From: Saccharina japonica
Taxonomy: Eukaryota > Sar > Phaeophyceae > Laminariales > Laminariaceae
NCBI GenBank assembly: GCA_008828725.1
Contig: MEHQ01001058.1
Span: 792,911 to 856,910 of the forward strand
DNA: 64,000 nucleotides
Reading direction: 5' to 3'
Position numbers and translations under genes: made by a program. Shown one piece after another: positions 1 through 10,936 of this stretch. Under the pieces are notes generated by a model. The model did no database searches, had not been told where the DNA came from, and worked only from the letters and a program-made list of their open reading frames with translations. Within the stretch, counting starts at the first letter, position 1; each line of letters begins with the position of its first letter.

Positions 1-194
1 GGCTTGGGTGACAGATATACTCGGCAAGATGGGCAGCAGTACTGCTGCTGTAGTGACAGTACACAAAATTCAAGTAACTCTCAGTTCCTGGAGGCCGGTG
101 AGACCGCCAGGAACTGGGCTCAGTTCCTGGAGGTTTTGCAGATTTTTGCTCCCTCCAGGAACTGAGACCAGAAATAACGATGATTTTCTGGCCC

Positions 195-520
195 ATATAT
201 GTATATATTGTTCATCCCATTTATTATCTTCGCACTTCCGTCTTTCTCCCTCCCTAGTCGTAACTCAGATCCGGGGCCACAAAGTAGGCTCCTCTCCCTC
301 CTCCCCCACTACGGTTCTTGCTTTGCATTTTTATCGCGAGAAGATTTCAGCACTTTCTTCCCTCGTCAACTCTCGTCGAATTTTGCTTACCCACGCTATA
401 ATATGCGCTCTCGACAGTCGGTGTCATTGGAGAATGAAAACCTCCATGGGGAGAATCGAACCCTCGACATCCGGCCCTACAGGCTTCGTGGCTACCAGTT
501 AGACCACCGGGGCGACCGGC
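195..520 (-). mobile_element. tRNA-derived SINE, family F, copy 1
   Basis: On the minus strand the segment near 448-515 reads like a tRNA gene: an A-box-like TGGTCTAACTGG and a B box GGGTTCGATTC, with a D-arm-like GTGG...CCAC pairing. The acceptor stem does not close well, so this is a tRNA-derived SINE head, not a working tRNA. The body (about 195-390) carries the family core CTCAGATCCGGGG and ends in AATAAATGGGATG. The same body recurs at 2130-2275, 16905-16995, 40605-40795 and 46672-47030. Confidence 0.72.
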
Positions 521-988
521 TAATAGGTTGTTCTAATTTTTGGGTTTCGGAGATCGCTGAAAACTACAGAAATCACGGCTCAAATTTTTCCCATAATAGT
601 TGATCTTACAGCAAAGATGTAGATACTGAGCGTCATCAGGCACACCTTTTCTAGGAGATCCAACACAAAAAAAACGGTGCATTTAAGTCTGGAACGACAC
701 TAAAAATGGCATATTTTAAGTGTGGCACGACACTACAAATGACACATTTATGGCTGGAACGACGTCCACCACAAGTTTTACACCGCCGTCTCCTTGCAGT
801 ACTATTAATAAGTACAAATATACCACCCGAAATATAACAGCACCTTTTTGATAAAATATGAATATGCAAAACGATCCTCATGTTTCAGGACAGTGTGTTT
901 TTTTTTTTTTTTTTTTTAATATTTTTGGTTTTGAGTTTTTGCCAACACCTCCAACCAACGATGCTACATACATCTGTATGGAGGAGGA

Positions 989-1092
989 GTAGGAGACCGT
1001 GGTTGGACCGCTGGACTGACCGCCTCCACACTAAAACTAGTAAAACAATGCCACAAGAGACCTTGACGCGCCCAAAGTGACCCGCGCCTTCT
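989..1092 (+). repeat. family L inverted-repeat element
   Basis: This ~100-bp element begins AGGAGACCG, has a middle like CACACTAAAACTAGTA, and ends with a CTTGACGCGCCC motif. Related copies lie at 6780-6881, 6970-7052 and 36283-36387, with a more diverged one at 11035-11185 and one apparently interrupted by a B element at 19640-19835. It has no coding potential. Confidence 0.55.
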
Positions 1093-1101
1093 ATTAATAT
1101 T

Positions 1102-1217
1102 ACTACGGAGGACCATAGTAAACACTAGTAAATAGGGGACCAAATTTTGTCACTAAAAAATTGGAAATATATAGGTTTTTGTGTTTACCGTAGGTCCTAT
1201 TTACTATGGCCCCGTAG
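1102..1217. mobile_element. MITE family A, copy 1
   Basis: The ends are inverted: GGACCATAGTAAACACTAG on the left, its complement GTCCTATTTACTATGG on the right. A conserved core mentions a TATATAGGTTTTTGTGT segment. Family A is about 115-125 bp and non-coding, and behaves like a MITE. Its outermost terminal repeat in better copies is TATTACGGGGGACCATAG. Confidence 0.75.
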
Positions 1218-1408
1218 CGGTGTCTTTTTTTTTTGCAACTGATGTTCGTTGCAGCCCAGATCATCCATGTTATCGTCGCCGGGATCGTTCTCCCAGGCAG
1301 GATGTTTTTGTTTTTGTTTTTGGCGAAAGGGGCGCGTGCTACGACGGTAGAGGTAGTTAACAGTTTTTGGCCAAACCATTTCTGACTCGTACGTACTGGC
1401 GGGGCTCC

Positions 1409-1500
1409 TTAACCCATTCGGAACTGAAAAACCTATCCCACACTAATTCTAAGTAGTTTGTCCCCACATACGTACGTGGGACCTGTTCTGAAGGAGTTAC
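1409..1500 (-). mobile_element. family B short element (reverse orientation)
   Basis: In reverse orientation this reads from a degraded AACCCCTTAAGAACTGG-type end through GGGGACAAACTACTT and AATTAGTGTGGGATA to CAGTTCTGAATGGGTTAA. The family is ~85 bp with short imperfect terminal inverted repeats and occurs about twenty times in this window. Confidence 0.65.
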
Positions 1501-1789
1501 GCGTGGAGCTCTTCCCAATATTGTTGGAATCCCGTTCCTGTTTTACAATTTTGATGATTATTCCTTGTACAACGATATACATATAACTATATAATATATA
1601 TAATATACCAGGTAATAAATAGACCGTGGGATTGTTCATCTTGGTTTGTGTTTCGCGTTTTTTTTGGGCGTTTTAGAGAGAGCGTCTACACTAGAATCAA
1701 GTGAGGAGCGTCATCATTCTATCATAATGAGCTAATATGTACCCCTCTGAGGCAAACACACGCGTCAGGGGTCGATCGCAACGACCGCG

Positions 1790-1880
1790 CTTGCTGCTGC
1801 TTGTGCTGCGTGTATATGCTGCCGCCGCCGCTGGTAGTGCTGCTGCTGGTGCTGGTGCTGGTGCTGCTGCTGCTGCTGTA
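1790..1880 (+). repeat. GCT/GCC-rich trinucleotide tract
   Basis: The sequence is an imperfect run of GCT, GCC and GGT triplets. It opens reading frames (alanine or leucine runs), but nothing around them looks like a gene. Confidence 0.6.
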
Positions 1881-2117
1881 GGCTTTGTTTCACGGTTTTG
1901 GTGGTATCGCCGTCGTTGCGTTGAGACCGGTCGCTCCCGGGTGGTTTACGTATTCGTGGTTATGCCCTCGATTGCTTCTAGAGTTTGTCATGGAAAATGA
2001 GGAGAATAATCACACCCCGTGGTGAGATTTGGAAACAAAATATCAAGGAATCAACTGCTGAGAGCGCTATATATAATAGCAGCGCTTGGGTAGCGGCGCT
2101 AGTCGACGCGAGCCGAC

Positions 2118-2275
2118 GAGGGGAGAAATGAGTGAAGTCTTGCTCGCGATAAAAATGTGAGGCACGAACCGTAGTGGGGAGGAGGGAGAAGAGCCTGCTC
2201 TACAACCCCGGATCTGAGTTACAACTAAAAAGGACAGAAACAAAATGGCGAAGGTAATAGATGGGATGCATAAAA
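2118..2275 (+). mobile_element. SINE family F, body fragment
   Basis: This copy has the SINE body in plus orientation: TCGCGATAAAAATG, then a GTAGTGGGGAGGAGG stretch, then CCCCGGATCTGAGTTAC, then a tail near TAATAGATGGGATG. No clear tRNA-like head is visible upstream, so it is probably 5'-truncated. Confidence 0.6.
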
Positions 2276-2442
2276 AGAGAGAGAGTTTCTTGTGCTCCGT
2301 TGGTCCCCCCTCTCCCGGGCCTGAAATTTTGTGCTTGTAATGTTTTTTTTGGAAGCATGCTTTGATAGTGTGGTGAGACTGTCTTGATGGGTGAAACCGT
2401 GAGAAAATGTCGGTGGTTTCTTTCTAGTGAGGTGTCTCTGTC

Positions 2443-2461
2443 GTGCTGCTGCTTTGCTGCT

Positions 2462-2522
<61 letters not shown>

Positions 2523-2589
2523 TGCTGTATTTTCCGATGGCTATCGCCGCTACTGCTGCACGAACTCAAACGAGCGCCAGCGGAAAGAT

Positions 2590-2621
<32 letters not shown>

Positions 2622-2625
2622 CAAC
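2443..2625. repeat. paired CTG and CAG triplet runs
   Basis: An almost pure (CTG)n run at about 2455-2528 is followed by an almost pure (CAG)n run at 2587-2620. Being complementary and ~60 bases apart, they can form a hairpin. The leucine, cysteine, alanine and glutamine-rich frames across this region come from the repeats. Confidence 0.8.
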
Positions 2626-2639
2626 AACGGCAGTGTGAA

Positions 2640-3860
2640 GCAGCACCAGCAGGCAGCCGCAACTGCAGTTTTTGCTGCTGTTGTGTTACACAAGGTCGTG
2701 TGTATATGAGGGTTTGCAGTACGTTTTCGAACGCCCCCCCCGGCGTGGTCTGAAGCAGACAGTACGAAGGTGTTGAAAAATGTCGAAATCGTACAATACG
2801 TACCCCTGCTGGCTGGCTCGTTCATCCTGTATCGTACATACCGTCTCGCGAACGTCGCGAGCGGTTCGGGTGTCCCGTGTGCACACACACCCGCCGTGTT
2901 CGGTGCGCTCGCTGTCTTCGCTGCGTTCGTTGTGTTCATCTTCTCTCATATGGAGGCACGCAGACAGCACGCCAGCCGTTTCAGCCCCCCCCGCCGATAT
3001 AAAAACACTCCAACACGTTTACCGTTTATCACACCAGGTAAAAGTTGCTGTCAAAAATGTTTCGAAAATATCGAAAATGAGCAACAACCAACAAAAAAAA
3101 CAAGTCTCAGCTCTCGGCTGTGATGTCGAGGAGGTTTTCGTCGAACCCCCATCTATCCAAGCTGCGTGGAATACGAATATTATTCGTACTCGTACATAGC
3201 ATACCTCGATCGCCCGTGCTATCCATCATGCGGGTTGTACATACAAGCAGTACATTGGTACGGTGAGGCATTCTGTATACTCACAGGTAGAGGGGTGCAC
3301 GTGCATTTTTTTTCCGAGGGTCCTCATGTGGGGAGGTCTGCCTTGACACCTGTCTCAACACCTGCCTTAACACCTGTCTTACCACCCAAAAAGTGGCGTT
3401 AATTAACTCTCTCGGGGCTTCAGAGGGGGGAAAGTGGCGATAAACAGGTGACCATTACAGCGGTCACGGCCACTGCTGCGTGGTTGGAGGAGCTGATTTA
3501 TACAAATTGAGTGTCCGAGTTTATACATATATAATGTGTATTGGTACGTAAGACGAAATCCTCGAGCTCACAGCTGTTGTTTTTTTATTTTTTTAAATAT
3601 TGGTACGTAGTACAATGAGTCGTGAGGCATGGGCGCAACATTATCCCACCCGTATTTGCTGGGGACTCACGGTGCTCGTGTATGAGTTATGTGTAGAATG
3701 TAGAATGTTGAGAGCACCACCAAAGTTATCGTTGCTTTGGTCACGGTCTCATTTCCCCCGGGGGGCTTCATAAACAAATCAAGACTACGGTACTCGTATA
3801 CTATTACTATTAATATTAATAGGTAGTCCTGATGACCAATTCCACGGCCTTTGCTATTAA
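2640..3860. other. no gene seen
   Basis: There are several short open frames on both strands, none with a recognisable domain or consistent codon bias. Content is mixed unique sequence with a few short palindromes such as CTCGCGAACGTCGCGAG and a CACCTGTC/CACCTGCC run near 3350-3390. Confidence 0.5.
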
Positions 3861-3866
3861 CTATTG

Positions 3867-3959
3867 ACCCTTTTAGGACTGCAGTCCTGTTTTGGGGAAA
3901 AACCACTCAACTTCTAAGTAATTTGTCCCCAAAACGGGACTCCAGTCCTATGAGGGTTG
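3867..3959. mobile_element. palindromic subfamily of B
   Basis: The element is close to a perfect palindrome: CCCTTTTAGGACTGCAGTCC at the left, and TCCAGTCCTATGAGGG at the right, with GGGGA and TCCCC arms inside. It resembles family B in its GGGGACAAA/TTTGTCCCC core. Sister copies lie at 7225-7319 and 10485-10580. Confidence 0.65.
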
Positions 3960-4335
3960 ATAGGTTTTAGGTTTGTAATCGACAAAATAGTGAAAAAACA
4001 AACCTGCTTCGTACGGTACTCGTATATATTTGTACCCGTGTTAATAGGTTTGTGTTGAAAAAAGTGAAAAAAAAAAAACTGCTACGAGTAATAATCTTTG
4101 CTACGGGTATTCATAGGTTTTTGTAATCGAAAACATATTGAAAAAACGAACCCTGCTATTAATATCAACCTATTAATAGGTTTGTGTTGAAAAAACAAAC
4201 CTGCTGTTAATCTTTTGCTATTACGCTCGTTATAGGTTTGTATCGAACCATATTGGAAAAAAAAAAACTGTTACGTACGTATGAATATTAATCTATTGAT
4301 AGGTTTGTATTGAAAAAATACTGGAAAACAAACGA
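3955..4335. repeat. degenerate tandem repeat (AATAGGTTTGT unit)
   Basis: The motif AATAGGTTTGTATTGAAAAA followed by AACAAACCTGCT recurs about five times over 380 bases, with TATTAATA palindromes between units. It is AT-rich and non-coding. Confidence 0.6.
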
Positions 4336-4339
4336 TGTT

Positions 4340-6425
4340 GGGCGGGTAGTTTCTGAGTTGAGAGAAGCCCCCGCCAGTCAGAACTATTCGCCTCCCAAGG
4401 CAAAAAAAGTGGTGCCCCTTATAGTAGAAACCCACGTCATGACCTCGTGAAGGATGTGTCGACTGCTGTACCTGGTAGGTCGGTGGACCCCTTAGAGTGC
4501 TCTACTAATAGTGCCAAGACGTCGCAATAGCAGCAGCAGCAGCAGCGGTAGCGGTGCCAGCTAGGCAATAGGTTTGGTTACTCGAAGTGCGGGTTCGTAC
4601 CGAGCAATGGATAGTTGTTTTTTTCTTGTTATTGTTTTGTTTTAGTTAATCGCACGTACGCAGTGCGCGCGGGTTCGTGCGCTCCAGGTACTGCTGCTGT
4701 AGTAGAAAGAAGGATGCAGTTCGGACGGGTTTTGCCTCCCATTCCATCCTCCGACACCCCCGCGTGTTTTTCATGCAGATACTGAACACAAGATGTGTGG
4801 AATTAAATGTCGAAAATCGTGTCGATTAGAGTTGTTACGTTTTGTTTATCGGTATCTCGTATACATATGCAAAGATGAGTTTCGACATAATCGTCGATCT
4901 CACAGCTGTCATTTATTTTTTATTTTATATATATCGAGTATATACGCAGTATACACCGAACGCGATTCTTGTTCGATGTCCAGTACGACTCCACACGCGT
5001 TTTTGGCGACGCAAACAAAGTTGTTTCTACAGGTTGACACATTTTCTTTCGTACTGGCTCTGCCTCAGCGCCACCTGTTTGTGTCCCGGTCGGTAGCCTT
5101 GCCACGAGTCGAGATGCGACCAAGACGCGGCCACTGCTGCCGCTACTGCCGCTACTGCGTGGACTTGAGGCAGTAGGCTCGATGCGCGCCCAGGAGGCAG
5201 CACGTATGATACGTGTGCGGTGCTTGAAGTACCGACGCAAAAAAACTACTATATTAACCACTCAATCGGTTGAGAACTCGCAGTTCACGTATATGTTTGT
5301 ATTTTTTTTTTTGTTTCTAAAAAAAACAAATGATATGTTGCTTCGGTGGACGTGTGTTTATGTATCGTATTTCACTCCATGCCTTGTGGGGGCCAGGTTA
5401 TACTCGTATAGCGACCCAGTAACAGACAATAATTGCGGTGTTGTCACCCGCCTCATGTAGGAATACTCGTACCTTCGTAGCGTGCAGCAGTACAGACAAG
5501 TCTATTCGTGCTGCGCGCGCGTCGCATGTACACCTACCTCCCTGCGTTACTACACTTGGGAGGTGTCCCCTGTGCCAGCGGCCCAGGCTTTTTTTTCTGT
5601 ATACTCGCACGTACGTCGATGCGGTTGTCGTCGTTGAATTTCGACTTTTTCCAAGCGTTAAAGAAGAATTAGCCGTAACGCCCAGCAGGCAACTTGCTTT
5701 CTCAAACGGGTCACTCCGTTTATTATATATTTATTATATACATGTATTTTAAGGTACCCGTCAAATGCATCCAGCATACACACAGGGTCTGTATATGCTG
5801 ATCATTTTTCCTACTGCTGTAGACCAGTATTTTCTAAAATATAATTATGCATACGCGTGTACAAAACGGATAAAACTACGTACTGGGCAAGAGTACTGAC
5901 TACGTCGTGTTGCTGTTTTGTGCATCTCTAAAGTAACAGGCGCATGCCATGTATATATATAATACTTGGTAAGTGTTATGAGGACTTTTTTCGGGGGAAC
6001 ATTTATACATACTTCGTATTATAGTAATCAGAACCAAATATGGTTAGTAAGAATTCATTTGTTTCTTGTGTCCATCGTGGGATCTGATTACTATCTTACT
6101 ACATAAGCCCACCCGGAACAGTGAATTCACTTCGAGGAGGAGACTTGCCGCCACTGCTGCCTGCCCTGACGTGCTGGTCGCAGCAGCGGCAGCAGCAGCA
6201 GTATGGTCAACAACGACGGAACGGTATCTCGCGGCCCACTTTTGTGTCTGTATTCCGGCACACGTTTTTATTTGTTTGTTGTTTTGGACACGGCTCCATG
6301 GAAGCCCTCTACTGTTGTACGCAGCAAGCAGTAGCTGGCAACAGTCGGCACCTGATCAAAAATCGCCGCTGTTATCTCGAACTATACATACCTTATTTTT
6401 TGTGCATGCCGCGTGCGTTTTCTCT
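4340..6425. other. no gene seen
   Basis: Short open frames only. There are GCAGCA/GCTGCT tracts at 4530-4550, 5140-5160 and 6180-6205, and a recurring ATCTCACAGCTGT motif at about 4898 that is also seen near 3570, 9192, 10283 and 18148. I see no exon with credible splice signals and no RNA gene. Confidence 0.45.
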
Positions 6426-6612
6426 ACTGCGGGGGGCCATAGTAAACACTAGTAAATAGGAGCTACGGTACACACAAACACCTATATATTTCCCTATTTT
6501 TAGGACCATAGTAAATAGGACCCACGGTACACAGAAATACCTACATATCTCCCTATTTTTACGAACGATATTTGGTCCTATTTACTAGTATTTACTATGG
6601 TCCCCGGTAATA
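6426..6612. mobile_element. MITE family A, copy 2 (compound)
   Basis: The outer ends match family A: GGGGGGCCATAGTAAACACT at the left, TTTACTATGGTCCCCGGTAAT at the right. Inside, a second GGACCATAGTAAATAGGACC follows the first half, so this is either a tandem partial duplication or one A element inserted into another. Confidence 0.7.
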
Positions 6613-6779
6613 CGTACGTACCTAGACGTATAGTCGGTGGTATTCTACCTACTATTGATAATCCCGTTGTCGATGTGGTCACCACCGGGGTTTTGAAGGT
6701 CATATTTTTCGAGCAGCATCGAACGAACTTGAAAAAAAACTACAAGCTCAAGATGCCATGCAAAGAACGATGCCATGTA

Positions 6780-6881
6780 GAGCGCCGGTCTTCTTGGTCG
6801 CGTGAAGGCCTCATCCTGCCTTACTATACTAGTTTTAGTGTGAGGTCAAGTCAGTCAAGGAGGCCAAACCACGGTTTCCTA
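6780..6881 (-). repeat. family L element, copy 2
   Basis: This is the reverse orientation of family L, with CGCCGGTCTTCTTGG at the left, ACTATACTAGTTTTAGTGT in the middle and CCACGGTTTCCT at the right. A third, partial copy follows at 6970-7052. Confidence 0.5.
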
Positions 6882-6969
6882 TGATAATGTAGCCTTTTTT
6901 TTTCTACGAGGGTCATTAGTCATGGGGTCAACACCGCTGTCTCCTGGCCTCTTTGTTGACGAGCGGCAA

Positions 6970-7052
6970 GACGGTGATGCACCCTTTTGGCCTTACTATA
7001 CTAGTTTTAGTGTAGGGATGGTTAAGTCAAAAGGGGTCAAACCGCAGTCTTC
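6970..7052 (-). repeat. family L element, copy 3
   Basis: This partial copy shares ACTATACTAGTTTTAGTGT with copy 2 and ends in AAACCGCAGTCTTCTG. It lies in the same orientation less than 100 bases from copy 2. Confidence 0.45.
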
Positions 7053-7224
7053 TGTCTGTCTATCATAGCATGTTGATGTCGGTTGAGGGTCGAGGGGCAG
7101 AGTGGATACACTCCCTTTGCACCTCCGTTACAGCTTGTGGTAGGTCGAGCCGGCGTGTGGAGATATCGCCCTTTGTGCGGCCGTTCCCTTCTCCCTGAAC
7201 CCACGAGGTTCTTCAAGGCACCTT

Positions 7225-7319
7225 TAACCTTTATAGGACTTGAGTCCCGTTTCGGGGACAAAGTACTTAAAATTTGAGTGGTTTGTCCCCAAAACGGGAC
7301 TGCAGTCCTAAAAGGGTTA
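7225..7319. mobile_element. palindromic subfamily of B, copy 2
   Basis: The arms pair as in the copy at 3867: ACCTTTATAGGACTTGAGTCC at the left (imperfect) against TGCAGTCCTAAAAGGGTT at the right, with a GGGGACAAA...TTTGTCCCC core. Confidence 0.6.
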
Positions 7320-7393
7320 GGAACGGACTCGCGTTTATGGGGACAGATTCCTTGAGAATTGACATAGACTCGTACCAGGTATACTTCGTATTC

Positions 7394-7613
7394 TATCACG
7401 GGGGACTATAGTAAACACTAGTGAATAGGGACCTACGGCACACACGAAAGCCTTCCATGGTAGTACCACTCTGTCCCGAAATATAAGCACCGTTTTTATT
7501 GAATATTAATGCGTTAAAGCTGCTTATATTTCGGGACAGAGTGGTATATATTTACCTATTTTTTTCTACGTAACCATATTTGGTCCCCTATTTACTATCG
7601 TCCCCCGCAATAC
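7394..7613. mobile_element. MITE family A, copy 3, interrupted by a family C hairpin
   Basis: Outer family A ends are present (ACGGGGGACTATAGTAAAC and ATTTACTATCGTCCCCCG). The normal A core is broken between the CACACACGAAAGCC segment and TATATTTACC by an 83-bp family C hairpin at 7464-7546. The insert is flanked by TA, which fits a TA target duplication. Confidence 0.75.
7464..7546. mobile_element. hairpin family C, copy 1
   Basis: This near-perfect hairpin has arms TGTCCCGAAATATAAGCAC and its complement around an AT-rich loop (TTATTGAATATTAATG). Full relatives lie at 13194-13284, 22206-22290 and 23266-23349; a relative split by an A element lies at 9239-9439. Confidence 0.8.
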
Positions 7614-8420
7614 TTGCTTGTGTACGTACAGCAGTGCGGTTTTCAAAAGGTTATAACGCGATTGCGACGGACTGGCTTTTGACTGCCCACCACCGCCTAC
7701 TTTACCCTGGCCACTACGTACACCACCTTCCGATACATCGTGAAGCTCTCGACCACCCCATCTGTAACAATCGGCCCACGGTCTGGATAATTTAAGCAGT
7801 CACTGCCTTGACTACTCACCATCACCACCACATCACCACCACCGCCCGGCGCAGCGTGCAGCGCGACCACCCAGCTGTAATGTTCAGCGCGGTCTGTATT
7901 ATTTAAGTTTATAGTCACTGCGTTGACTACCTACCACACCACCCCGACCCGACCACCATTCGAGGCGTCGTTCAGCCCGACCATCCACCTCTTTTAATCG
8001 GCAAAGCGGTTTGGGTTTCTCTATCGTAGCGGTCGTTTCTGGTACATAAGAGATGCATTGATCTGAGATACGGTACGCGTACACGGCAATGTTGTACAGC
8101 CTAGTATACCAGATAAAGGGACATTTGGTAACAGCAGTTGTGTCTTCAAACCCTTTCGTGTTTTGGGAGCCAGGTGAAGCGATCAAGCGAAACAGAAGCG
8201 TGCTCCCTACAACCCTCTTGTCATGTAGGATGACAACAAAGGCAAGTGCCGGGGGAGGGCGGGAAAGATGAAGGGGAAGAAGACACCTGCTGTACCCACG
8301 GCGTACTGCTGTCCAGATATGCACCTGGAAAGTAGAAGCGATGGTTAAAAAAACGGCAGAAATACAAAATGGCGAGCGAAGCAGTCTGCAGCAAAAGATG
8401 TCGGGAGACGGCGCTTTCAC
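7614..8420. other. no gene seen
   Basis: Mixed unique sequence with a CACCATCACCACCAC tract near 7815-7850 and two related segments ending in ATTTAAG...GTCACTGC at about 7790 and 7905. Only short open frames without recognisable domains. Confidence 0.4.
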
Positions 8421-8422
8421 TC

Positions 8423-8641
8423 CTTTGACTGATGGCAAACTTCAATTGTTGACCTTGACTGACGGCAAACTTCAACTGTTTACCTTGACTGACGGAAAAC
8501 TTCAATGACTGACGGCAAACTTTAATTATTTACCTTGACTGGTGGAAAAAATCAATTATTTACCTTGACTGACGGCAAACTTCAATGGTTTTACCTTGAC
8601 TGACGGCAAACTTCGATTCTTTACCTTGACTGACTGCAAAG
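8423..8641 (+). repeat. 30-34-bp tandem repeat
   Basis: About eight units of TTGACTGACGGCAAACTTCA plus a short AATTATTTACC spacer. Isolated copies of the GTCAGTCAAGG motif also occur in reverse near 11040-11150. Confidence 0.8.
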
Positions 8642-9238
8642 TACTAGGGTTTAGTATGGAACAATCGGCTCCACGCCCTTCATTGATCGGTGCACGTGTT
8701 CCCTAGACTATCGGGGCTCAGTCAACTGGCTTTTTTGGCTTTTGGTTTTTGGTCTCGCGAGGTTTGGAGCAATGTCATGCTGTGAACATGTCCTACAACT
8801 CCCCATTATGCTGTAAACATGTTTTACAACGTCTTGTAGTGCCCTGTACTAAATGGGCCGTTCCCTAAATCTACCAGTAGCGGCGGCGAGGTGCTCTTTT
8901 TGCTGCAAGTGACCGGATGCTTGCGATCGTTGTGTTTTTTTTTGTCGTCGTCGTTGCTTTTTTTCTTCTGTTTTTTGTTTTGTTTTTGTTTTGTTCTCCT
9001 TTCGCCTGTTGTGGAGTATATAACTCAGCGGCGCCGAGTTGCCGCTGCATGTGGCGTGATGCTGCAATCGTCATGCTTTTTTTCTTTCTGATCCGTTTTT
9101 TTTTTTTTTTTTTTTTTGCCTTTTTCGCCTCTTATGAAGTTCCTAGAGCGTTCCTGGTACAAATACGTTGGAGGAAAAAAAAAAAAAAAACCGACAGCTG
9201 TGAGATCGAGAATTTTGTCGAAACTTATCTTGGCACTT
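8642..9238. other. no gene seen; long T and A homopolymers
   Basis: Contains T-rich stretches at 8930-9000 and 9098-9117 and an A run near 9174-9190, next to the shared GACAGCTGTGAGATCGAG motif. No exon is supported. Confidence 0.4.
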
Positions 9239-9439
9239 TTCTGTCCGTAAATATAAGAACTGTTTGGGTATTCATGTTCATACTTTTACGGGGGAGCATA
9301 GTAAACAGGACCTACGGTAAACACAAAAACCTATATATTTACCTCTTTTTACTACCAATAATTGGTCCTATTTACTAGTGTTTACTATGGGCCCCCGGAA
9401 TACTACAAAAACTGTCCTTAAATTTCCGGACATAGTGGT
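9239..9439. mobile_element. hairpin family C, split by MITE A copy 4
   Basis: The left half of a C hairpin (CTGTCCGTAAATATAAGAAC) ends before 9286, and the right half (AAATTTCCGGACATAGTGG) resumes after 9403. Between them sits a complete MITE A with TACGGGGGAGCATAG and its complement at the ends. This is the reverse nesting order to 7394-7613. Confidence 0.7.
9286..9403. mobile_element. MITE family A, copy 4
   Basis: A full-length A element with terminal inverted repeats and the TATATATTTACCTC core. It sits in the loop of a C hairpin. Confidence 0.75.
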
Positions 9440-10052
9440 TGGTACCCACGAAGGCCGCTACGATAGTAATATGTGACACTAGTGTAGTCTACAGCTGTAC
9501 GAAGCATGTGGTGAGAAATGTTTCTGACCTCAAGACACGCTCCTGAAACTGGGAACTCGGTCCGTGGTCGTTGGGATACCATTTGTGTGTGTTTTTCCTT
9601 ATTTTATATCTTGGCAATGGGAAAACATATATATGTTTCAAAACATCGGGTTTTGCGCTTTCAATTTCCCTCAAAAGTCAGTTTTCGGGGTGAGAGAGTT
9701 ACAGAGCTCTCCTTAAGTACGGAGCCTCGTACTGTTTGTGGCCCTTTTTAAGGGACCATACTATTAATAGTATTAATAGTAATAGTGCGTTCGGGATTGG
9801 AGGTCCCTTATATACCGCCGTACCTTATATGCAGAGTTGGTACCGGCCCCTTACAGTCACTATTATAGTTGATAAAAACGGTGGACAGAAAATCGAGGTC
9901 CCTTGTACACCGTTTTCCCTTTTCGCGCGGTCCCTTAAAAGAGGCTCCCAACTGTAAAAAACTGCGTAGCATGCGTCCCACTCTATATAACTCCGGGTTC
10001 CCGGGGGGCACGCAAGGATGGTTTGGGTAGCAACCGTTTTTGGCTTCGAGGT

Positions 10053-10232
10053 ACAGCAGTAGTACCGGTCCCTCTATAGTGCCGGTATGCGCCAGTCAAC
10101 TATACCGGCACTATACGTCGCGGCAACCGGCACAATTTCGCACGCGTGCCACACTGGTTTTGTCCCATCTTCGTGCCGAGCGATTTCACTGGCACTATAG
10201 CGGGCAGCCGGCACTATTAGAGGGACCACTAT
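10053..10232. repeat. family I palindrome-rich repeat
   Basis: Several TACCGGCACTATA and TATAGTGCCGGTA motifs face each other. The segment also shares CACACTGGTTTTGTCCCATC with the copy at 22938-23160; a third copy is at 57668-57866. Confidence 0.6.
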
Positions 10233-10319
10233 TAGACGAATAGTTCATCTTCAAATCTGTCCCGATGTAAAAAAAAACCCAACAGCTGTGAAATCGAGGA
10301 TTTCGTATTAACCCCTTGT

Positions 10320-10406
10320 AACCCATTCAGAACTGAAAACAAATATTCCACGCTAATTTCAAGTAGTTTGTTCCCAAATATGTGGAACCAGTTCTTAAGG
10401 GGTTAA
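10320..10406 (-). mobile_element. family B element
   Basis: In reverse orientation the copy is nearly complete: AACCCATTCAGAACTGAAAA at the left and CCAGTTCTTAAGGGGTTAA at the right, with ACTAATTTCAAGTAGTTTG-like core sequence. Confidence 0.7.
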
Positions 10407-10484
10407 AGTGGGACTGTATGCAGACAGACCCGTTGTGCGGGCAAAACCGTTGAAATTCGAATCAGGTTTAGGTTTTTGTACGGT

Positions 10485-10580
10485 TAACCCTTTTAGGACT
10501 GCAGACCCGTTTTGGGGACAATCCACTCTACTTATTAGTAATTTGTCCCCAAAACGGGACTTCAGTCCTAAAAGGGTTAA
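10485..10580. mobile_element. palindromic subfamily of B, copy 3
   Basis: The best palindrome of the subfamily: AACCCTTTTAGGACTGCAG at the left against TTCAGTCCTAAAAGGGTTAA at the right. Confidence 0.7.
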
Positions 10581-10851
10581 ATGCAGTGGCAAATGAGTTA
10601 AGGTCACCACACTCCCGCTTTAAGATACGTGCGTGTGTGTTTGTCGATTTACCACGGCCTGTATTAATAGACGATAAAAACTGACGATTGCTATTATACT
10701 ATATCAATATGTAGCGGCCTGCGTGATCGAGGGATAATACGTAATACACATTGGTGTCATGTCATATTTATAGTTACTAAGGAGTCATAACGGCACTAGC
10801 GCGACATGATCCTACCCGTACTGGCTCGGCGCTCACGCTTCTCGTAGCTTG

Positions 10852-10936
10852 ATCCCTTAAGAACTGGTCCCGCGAATTTGGGGACAAACTGCATGGAATT
10901 AGTGTGAGGCGTTTTTTCCAGTTCGGAATGGGTTAA
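10852..10936 (+). mobile_element. family B element
   Basis: Reads CCCTTAAGAACTGGTCCC, then GGGGACAAACT, AATTAGTGTGAG and CAGTTCGGAATGGGTTAA. The copy is almost full length. Confidence 0.7.

Noticed and set aside
448-515. A tRNA gene on the minus strand
   Set aside because: A and B boxes are present, but the acceptor stem does not close and the sequence is attached to a dispersed repeat body, so it is a SINE head.
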